Assembly: GCA_964030475.1 (NCBI GenBank)
Contig: CAXIPT010000003.1
Coordinates: 6,516,511 to 6,580,510 of the forward strand
Length of the DNA stretch: 64,000 bases
Source of the DNA: Tethya wilhelma
Lineage: Eukaryota > Porifera > Demospongiae > Tethyida > Tethyidae
Direction: 5' to 3'
Notes under the pieces: model-generated
Told to the model about the DNA's origin: nothing
Database searches by the model: none
Seen by the model: only the letters and a program-made list of their open reading frames with translations
Made by a program: the position numbers and the translations under genes
Shown: one piece after another, positions 57,223-64,000 of the stretch
How the letters are laid out: every line of letters starts with the position of its first letter
Position numbering within the stretch: position 1 is the stretch's first letter

Positions 57223-57540
57223 ATGCTATCGAGAACAGCAGTGTTGTTGCTCCTCTACATCTCCATACTGGGTTCATTGACAGAGGCAGTACCTGATTTC
57301 AATCAAATCAACTCAACTGAAATCTTTGCCAACTGCAACCCACCACCTCGCTGCCCTGGTAAAACCAACCCTCTCTACATCCAGGTTAATTGGCAATGTA
57401 CTTTAATTCTTGTGTTGCATGTGTAGATGTATGATTCAGAATTTTGGAAGGTTGACACATAGTGTGTGCATGTGTGATATGCTGCATAGTTTCAATAAAT
57501 TTTCAAATGCTAACTCATTTTTACATCACACACACACACG

Positions 57541-57606
<66 letters not shown>

Positions 57607-58615
57607 NCCCAGGGATTTGTGCCAGCAAAAAATAATGTGTACTCCTCAGAGACTATCATTCCAGCAGCTTATGCTGCCATTGATGATGTCAACGGTAATT
57701 GCAGCATCCTACCAGACTACTATCTAGTGCTGGAATTCGTAAACACTATGGTATGTGTGTGTCTGTACATACCCTCATTTCATGGCCTTCATTCATAAGA
57801 TATTTGTATGCTAGAGAGAGAGAGAGAGCTGGGAACAAAGCTATACAATATGTGTACAAAGCCAATCATGTGTGTGATAAGTAATATTTTTTACCTATCG
57901 ACCCATTTACATGCTCTACACCCCTGTAGTGTGATCCCTCAGAAGCTACTTGGCAACTGATCAACTCTATAGTCCTTCAAGATACTGACCCAAGGATCAT
58001 GTTCCTGGGAGGAGGCTGTTCACTGGCCACTGAGCCTCTGGCTGCACTGGCCGGGAGGTTCTATCAGATCCCCATAGTGAGTGACAATGAGAGGTGGTAG
58101 TGATACTGGGTGACAACTGAAAGGGAAAATACATAGAGTTACATTAAGGAAAAGTTTGAACAACTCTCAAAAAGTTCCTCTCCGGCCACCTGCTGTGAAA
58201 TTCATGCAATCAGGAATCAATTTATAAATTACACAGTGTATGCTTGTACGTGTAAAATGTGGGGACTGGAGTACTCCTGAGTACTCCGTGTAATGAGAAT
58301 AGACTAGGCTAAGATTGTAGTCACACTTAACAGTTCCTCCTCTTGCCTCCCTCCCCAGATATCTTATGGAGCCTCCTCTCCCTCTCTGTCAGAGCGGGAG
58401 ATGTTCCCAACGTTCTTCCGTACCATCCCCTCAGAGACACAGTCCAACAGTGCCAGGTTTGCCATCATGAGGAACAATACCTGGATGAAAGTGGCCACCC
58501 TTCATGAAACCCAGACCATCTTTTCACAGGTAATTATGGGAAGTGAGTGACTGTTGAATAGACTGTGGATTCCCCTCCATCCTCAATCATAGTGACACAG
58601 GGAAACACGAGAGCC

Positions 58616-58666
<51 letters not shown>

Positions 58667-58667
58667 N

Positions 58668-58753
<86 letters not shown>

Positions 58754-58949
58754 TTGGTATTTTTGAGCTGGTTTGACTTTGAGTTATAAATGTTTTTGAC
58801 TGAAGTGTTTGATTTGTCCCTTCAAATAAATAACATGGTGTTCAGCAAGTGTAGACAGAATGATTGTGACATTGGAAGTACAACTACATTTACCACTCAA
58901 ATGAGACATCTTCTTCTGTACTATGCACATGTTTATATATCACTCTCAG

Positions 58950-59008
<59 letters not shown>

Positions 59009-59164
59009 TCAAGACTGTGGACGACTTTCATAGGACGTATGACATGATGTTTGGGGATCAGAACTCCAACAAAAACGCCACTGATGAGCCGGAGGATGAG
59101 AACCTCATCCTAAGGAGCTTCACTGACGACCCTAACATCCCTCTCATGCAGATCAAGGTGGGTA

Positions 59165-59244
<80 letters not shown>

Positions 59245-61270
59245 GTCTAACCTGTGGAGTGCATTTGTTTGTGTTTCTTGAGAAGGCTACTTATGGGGAA
59301 TGGCATAGTGCAGTACATGCAGTATTAGTAGCATTGGTCTGTTGTTAGGATTAGCCTTGATCTGAGGGGTGGTCAATGACCCTCACTTGTGGTGGTTCTC
59401 TAGGTCTACTGGCATGTCAGCAAGCAATCTTTGTGCATTTCTGTTTCAACGGGAAGGAACAACACACTTAGTACTGATGGTGCAGATTACGTCAAATGAA
59501 TGACACTGAGTTTTTTTATACTCTACTTATTTTGAGTAGAAACGACAGGAAACAGATACACACATGCACTTGTTTATGCACACAGTTATGATAAGTTTGA
59601 CATGTGTTGGGAGTAAACCTGTATTTGTTGTGTACTTGCAGCAAAAAGACATCCGTATCATCATGGGGTTCTTCTACGAAGACAAAGCCAGGATCACCGT
59701 GTGCACTGTGAGTTGAATTCATAGTAATATACACTAAAGTCAATTTCTTTGATGTGGTCACAATACTTAACGTATGCCAATACAAGGTGACTTTGACTGG
59801 TAAACGACCATTAGCTACTGTATAGTGGGAAATTTCCGTGTGGTGCAAATTTTCGTTATTTTTGTGACTGACCCCTGAGTCACGAATTTTTCCCTCCCAC
59901 GAAAAATTTTTCTGAGGTCAAAGGTCACAATACTCGCCACACGCATGTTGTCAAAGACTTCAGTTCTCTGTCTCTTGCCTGTCTTTTCAAGAAGTTTGCA
60001 GTTTAAATAGCTAGTGTCTAGCAAAAGTAGTATTCTACATGTATACCGAAGCGGATAAACTGTCACAAGACCTTCAAGCGATGTAAAACCACAAATATTT
60101 TCTTCTGAAGTGCGGTCTAGGCTTTTCACGAAAATTTATACCCCCCAAAATTTCCCACTATACGGTATTAAAAGAATGAACTTGAAACTGGCTATTTAAT
60201 GGCTCTTGTTAAGTTTAAATGCTGAAATCTGTTGATATACGGTCAAGAAGTAGCGAAAAACGAAACTGAAGTGAACATGAATAGACTTTAGTCTATAGTC
60301 TACAAGTAGAAGCAAATGCAGAGTGTGTCGTGATGTCGTGATCTTACATTCCATTTTCTGTAGGCTTTTCATCAAAATCTCACTGGTAAAGATCACGTGT
60401 GGATCTTCCCAGCGTGGTATGCCTCTGACTGGTACAACACCACCAAGTACAGTGATGACAAGGTGAACTGTACAGTGGAACAGGTGAGTGGGCAGTCCCG
60501 TAGCTCAGGGTGGTGTAGAGTGCTCTTTGTACTTGTTTGTAGTACAAGTATTCCAGGAACTTGTGAGGTTCTAGAAAGTACATTAATATTATTGTGTTCT
60601 GTTCTGTTCCTCTGAAAATTAGTCATTGTAATGTGATACTCTGTGCATGTGTTCTGTTCTCCTCTAGATGATGGAGGCTGTGAGGTATGCATTCTTCCTG
60701 GACTCTTACAATTTTGGAGAAGATAAAAATGTTTCCACTGACACTGCAAGTGTGAGTTGATGGGGGGGTGTTTCTGTGTTGCATTTTATGCCAGACATAG
60801 GATCTTGTATCCTTGTGAAATGTACACTCTTGTGTAAACCAGTGTGATGTAGGTTTGATAGTATTCAGATTCCTCTCATAGTCTCTACATCATATTTTCC
60901 AGTCCTACTCACGTCTATTTTCTACCCTGTCTTCTCCACCTACACAGGAGACTGCCTCTACATTTGAGGAGAATTTCGACTGCTACCTGAATGAGTTCCT
61001 GGACAATCCTGTATTTGAGGATCTCACTGATTCAGACTCCACTGAGCCCCATGCCTACAGAACCTTCACCTACGATGCTATCTGGACCATGGCCTTTGCC
61101 CTGGACAAGGCAGAGGAGGAGCTTCAGGAGATGAACATGACCTACAATCTCACACACTTTACCTACTTCAATGAGACTCCTGTGGCTGAAGTAGTCAGGA
61201 AATTCATCAATGAGACCGACTTTACTGGAGTCTCTGTATGTTCTTGTTGAATGTTGTGTGTATGTGTGTG

Positions 61271-61325
<55 letters not shown>

Positions 61326-61955
61326 NNNNNNNNNNNNNNNNNNNNNNNNNNNNNNNNNNNNNNNNNNNNNNNNNNNNNNNNNNNNNNNNNNNNNNNTGTG
61401 TGTGTGTGTGTGTGTGGTGTACATACGACCTTGAAATGTTTCAATACTGTGTATTCAATTTCACATGTTTTTTGCAGGGAGATGTCACATTTGATGGTCA
61501 GACTGGGAGTAGAAATGGTCTCAATGGCATTTATCAGTTCAGTAAGTCTTAATGGCAGTGGGATAGAGATAGAGAGAGAGAAGAACTGCTGGTATTTACT
61601 TCTCTCTTTTGCTCTCACCCAGGAGAAGAAGATGGTGAGCTGAAACTGAGGCTAATAGCCATTCACGACCCTATGTCAGATCTAGAGGAGGACTTCGATT
61701 CTGACGGATGTATCTTTTTGAGATGCTTGGATCAACCTCAATGTGAGCCAACATGCTAACGTTTTAACTACTCACGTACTTTAAATGCTCACATGCTCAC
61801 ATGCTCACACACTCACACACTCACACACTCACACACTCACACACCACACTACAGGGAAGGGTGGTTCTGTACCTAGTGACCGTCGAATCCCTAGGAATGT
61901 CTCCCTCAGTGAGGCTCTGGTGATAGTGTGTGACCTGTTCATGTTATTGTTATGA
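57223..61955 (+). CDS. GABA-B-like receptor, ligand domain intact, stops within TM1
   Basis: Exons 57223-57384, 57613-57750, 57930-58076, 58359-58529, 59014-59157, 59642-59707, 60364-60483, 60668-60751, 60948-61235, 61478-61541, 61623-61742 and 61855-61955. Their lengths and phases follow the complete paralog. Signal peptide MLSRTAVLLLLYISILGSLT, then the Venus-flytrap motifs FLGGGCSLATEPLAALAGRF, FFRTIPSETQSNSARFAIM, DIRIIMGFFYEDKARI and FTYDAIWTMAFALDKAEEEL. The last exon starts as in the paralogs (SVPSDRRIPRNVSLSEALVI) but after VCDLF reads MLLL and TGA, because the rest of TM1 is deleted. The product as read would be a secreted or poorly anchored binding domain. Alternatively it could splice into the membrane tail at 61968. 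Microsatellites and n's (57607, 58667, 61326-61396) are in introns. Confidence 0.78.
59816..60167. mobile_element. TA-flanked MITE, 352 bp, in a receptor intron
   Basis: The left end TACTGTATAGTGGGAAATTT and right end AAATTTCCCACTATACGGTA are inverted copies, and the interior has CGAAAATTT-like words. It is related to 62184-62444 and, more distantly, 8638-8845. Confidence 0.75.
61326..61396. other. 71-base N gap within a (TG)n intron repeat
   Basis: Directly after the donor at 61235 the intron is (TG)n, N, (TG)n. No exon is expected to be lost, because exons on either side join in frame as in the paralog. Confidence 0.85.
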
Positions 61956-61967
61956 ATCTTGTAACAG

Positions 61968-63539
61968 AATGTCAAACTCAAGATGATACTATAATGATGA
62001 TATCAACTGCAGCTGCCATAGCATTGACAACAGAAGCTCCATCACCAGCAGGTGACCCAATGCCAAGTGGTCGCTTTGACACTGCTGCTACAGTGCTTAG
62101 CTGTATATAGTCTATAGAGTTGAATTCGTTTTTTGTGTACAACTAATAACTTCATTACATATAACTTCTGGCTCAAAATTAAGTACCGTATAGCGGGAAA
62201 TTTTCGTATGGTGGAAATTTTCATATTTTTGTATGCTGTTTGAATATACGAAAATTAAAACTGCGAAAATTTTCATATTTTTGTATGCTGTTTGAATATA
62301 CGAAAATTAAAACTACGAAAATTTAACTTCCGCATTTACTTTATACGAGCGCGCACCGCATATACGAAATTTAAAACTATGAAAAAATTTTCTGGCATGT
62401 TTATACGAAATTTTGCACCAACAAAAATTTCCCGCTATATGGTATATTTTTTGAATGGATAAACCAAGGTATGAATTTTAGTCCACTCCAAAGTAGTTTA
62501 GGACTACTTAGTTAACAGTTTGTCCCATCCCAACTTTCAGGGTATGGTCATGATCAGATTTGACATTTTTATTGAATTCTATAGTTTGTGCTTGGATATC
62601 ACTGGTATTATATGGTTTTGGAAAAAAGTAATGTTATCAAATCTAGTCCATTTTATGACATATTTATCATGCAAATTTCAGACCTTTGCTGCTAATGCTT
62701 CTTGAGTTTCCTACCTAACCAAAAACGGTATCAAAAAGTCAAAGAAATGCTCACTGAAAGTGATGTGTTGGCTTCTAGCCATCCAAAGTCCTGCATAAGG
62801 TGGACAAACTAATCATAAGAGCTTGAATAAAGTTGCAGACCTTAGCCAGAAACGGTTAGCCATTTTCTCACCTAACGGATTTTTACTAGTGCTCTATATC
62901 AGAAGTCATATCTCTGCTGTAAAGGTTGCCATGACAACATCTGTGGTTAGGTTATTGTGGCCTATATTGATGATTAACTAAAAATATTAGTTTAAAAATT
63001 CTATGTTTAATAGTATATATACATAAAATGACCTATTCTACTCTGTAGACTGTATGCACTGTATTCATGTCGGAGGAATTGTTGGAGGAGTTATAGCAGT
63101 TGTGGTTGTCTTAATCCTAGCCATCACTTTAACTGTAATTGTTGCTCTGGTTTTGAAGAACAAACGTGCTTCACTCAAGCTGCAGGAACAGCCTAAAAGG
63201 TGAGCATACAGTATAATGACATATTTACACTAGCCTTGTTTCGACAAAGAAAATAAGCCTTGAAACTTGAAAGGAGGCTATTGACTCTGCAATGCTTTAA
63301 GTTTGAGTTGTTGCTTGCCTGGCCCATTGAAATTGGTGGCTAATTTGAGGTACTTCAGTTGAATTCAGCATCAGTTCTGTTATGTACACTACACATGCAG
63401 GCAACACTCTCTTCCTGTTGAGCTGAATGTTGTATCAGATTCTCATACTGGAGAATCTGAGGGCATAGAGGTGGGTCATGAATATGAAGACCTTGCCAAA
63501 TCCAGTGAAGACTCCAAGTTCAATCAGTCTGTGGCCTAA
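61968..63539 (+). CDS. Single-pass membrane tail exons, start not identified
   Basis: Three exons join in frame: 61968-62051 (CQTQDDTIMMISTAAAIALT, Thr/Ala-rich stalk), 63049-63199 (GGIVGGVIAVVVVLILAITL, a strong transmembrane helix followed by KNKRAS) and 63401-63539 (acidic tail with HEYEDLAKSSEDSKFNQSVA, then TAA). The YEDL is a tyrosine motif of the kind used in endocytosis or signalling. No start codon or own ectodomain is seen. The first exon lies 12 bases after the stop of the receptor at 57223-61955. A cryptic donor in that receptor's last exon (CTCA/GTGAGG, about 61909-61910) would join in phase. It is either the tail of a chimeric receptor or the end of another gene whose front was lost. 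Confidence 0.55.
62184..62444. mobile_element. TA-flanked MITE, 261 bp
   Basis: The left end TACCGTATAGCGGGAAATTT and right end AAATTTCCCGCTATATGGTA are inverted copies. A 57-base internal direct repeat contains TTTGTATGCTGTTTGAATAT twice. It lies in the intron between 62051 and 63049. Confidence 0.78.
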
Positions 63540-63881
63540 TCCACCATGGCCAACTGGTGTTGATAATAATATTATTATCTTTACTGTACAAGTACGAACA
63601 TTATCATTTATTTTCCGTCACTCCGTACAATTATATAGCTTCTCCCCTCTATGAAAAATAGCCACTCATCATTAATTTTTGCATATCTCTAGTCTGCATG
63701 CATGCTGAGCCGATTAATTTTCCTGTTTTTGTCGAAGCTTACATCTTGCATGTGAACCACCCATGTTAAAATATATTACAACACAATTATTTTTAGAAAA
63801 GCTGAAAATGATGATGATAAATTGAATAGCGTTATAACAGCAATTATTAATAATGCAATATCTTGTGACACAATTAATGTG
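63540..63881. other. Convergent 3' flanks, no gene seen
   Basis: Between the TAA at 63539 and the stop of the minus-strand gene at 63882. AT-rich, no feature recognised. Confidence 0.5.
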
Positions 63882-64000
63882 CTAGTTTGTAGAATGTGCA
63901 GTAGCAGCATTCTTCTGTTCTTCCTCCAGCTCCTTCTCCATCTGCCTCCTCCAGTGCTCCTCTGCTATCTTGTTCAGAGCACCAGTGGTTCGAGTGATGT
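63882..64000 (-). CDS. C-terminal end of an unidentified gene running off the window
   Basis: On the minus strand the last 119 bases are open and end with TAG at 63882-63884. The product is a charged helix, GALNKIAEEHWRRQMEKELE then EEQKNAATAHSTN. Composition and codon use look coding. The family cannot be named from 38 residues. Confidence 0.5.
   Translation of the reverse strand, partial: ITRTTGALNKIAEEHWRRQMEKELEEEQKNAATAHSTN

Noticed and set aside
1..64000. tRNA, rRNA or bacterial operon features
   Set aside because: No cloverleaf-like or rRNA-like sequence was recognised, and introns with microsatellites show eukaryotic nuclear DNA.

Overview
The window looks like nuclear DNA of an early-branching animal, most likely a demosponge such as Amphimedon. 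Reasons: AT-rich sequence, short GT-AG introns, a local expansion of GABA-B-like class C receptors, large families of secreted or membrane proteins with sponge/cnidarian-type domains, and dense small DNA transposons with CA/GA microsatellites. This organism call is inference from gene content.

Left part (1-24.2 kb). A plus-strand split gene (seven exons seen, phases all compatible, stop at 21939) runs through the region. Its two largest introns carry five minus-strand loci. Four belong to one family of intronless genes with a Cys-rich ectodomain and a multi-pass membrane core: a 1984-residue giant with a Chlamydia-Pmp-like beta-helix ectodomain (960-6914), a 598-residue gene (10680-12476), a clear pseudogene (13315-15136) and a 614-residue gene (16140-17984). 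The fifth locus is a secreted fibrinogen-like gene (19117-20235). A truncated copy of it (23835-24212) follows a Helitron-like element (22291-23767).

Middle (24.8-41.7 kb). A segmental tandem duplication is visible. Copy 1 ends in a truncated GABA-B-like gene (25166-26370). Copy 2 begins at about 28.17 kb with decayed exons of the plus-strand gene, continues with a near-identical 598-residue gene (29427-31223), and ends in a complete 18-exon GABA-B-like receptor gene (32119-41682). A second Helitron-like element (27039-28127) sits at the junction.

Right part (43-64 kb). Two further GABA-B-like genes survive only as their 7TM halves (43290-44978 and 54060-57115, minus). A third (57223-61955, plus) keeps the whole ligand-binding region but stops inside TM1, and is followed by exons of a single-pass membrane tail. 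Between them lie a broken immunoglobulin-domain gene (46160-47650) and two FEM1-like ankyrin-repeat genes (48414-51346 and 51649-53646). The first FEM1-like gene contains an assembly artefact: an 866-bp exact duplication behind a fragment that matches the Tn5 mosaic end. Several isolated single n's coincide with broken genes, so some apparent truncations may be assembly joins.

How the genes fit together: nearly all products are predicted surface receptors or secreted recognition proteins, in families that are duplicating, decaying and exchanging sequence. FEM1-like proteins (ubiquitin-ligase substrate adaptors) are the intracellular exception.
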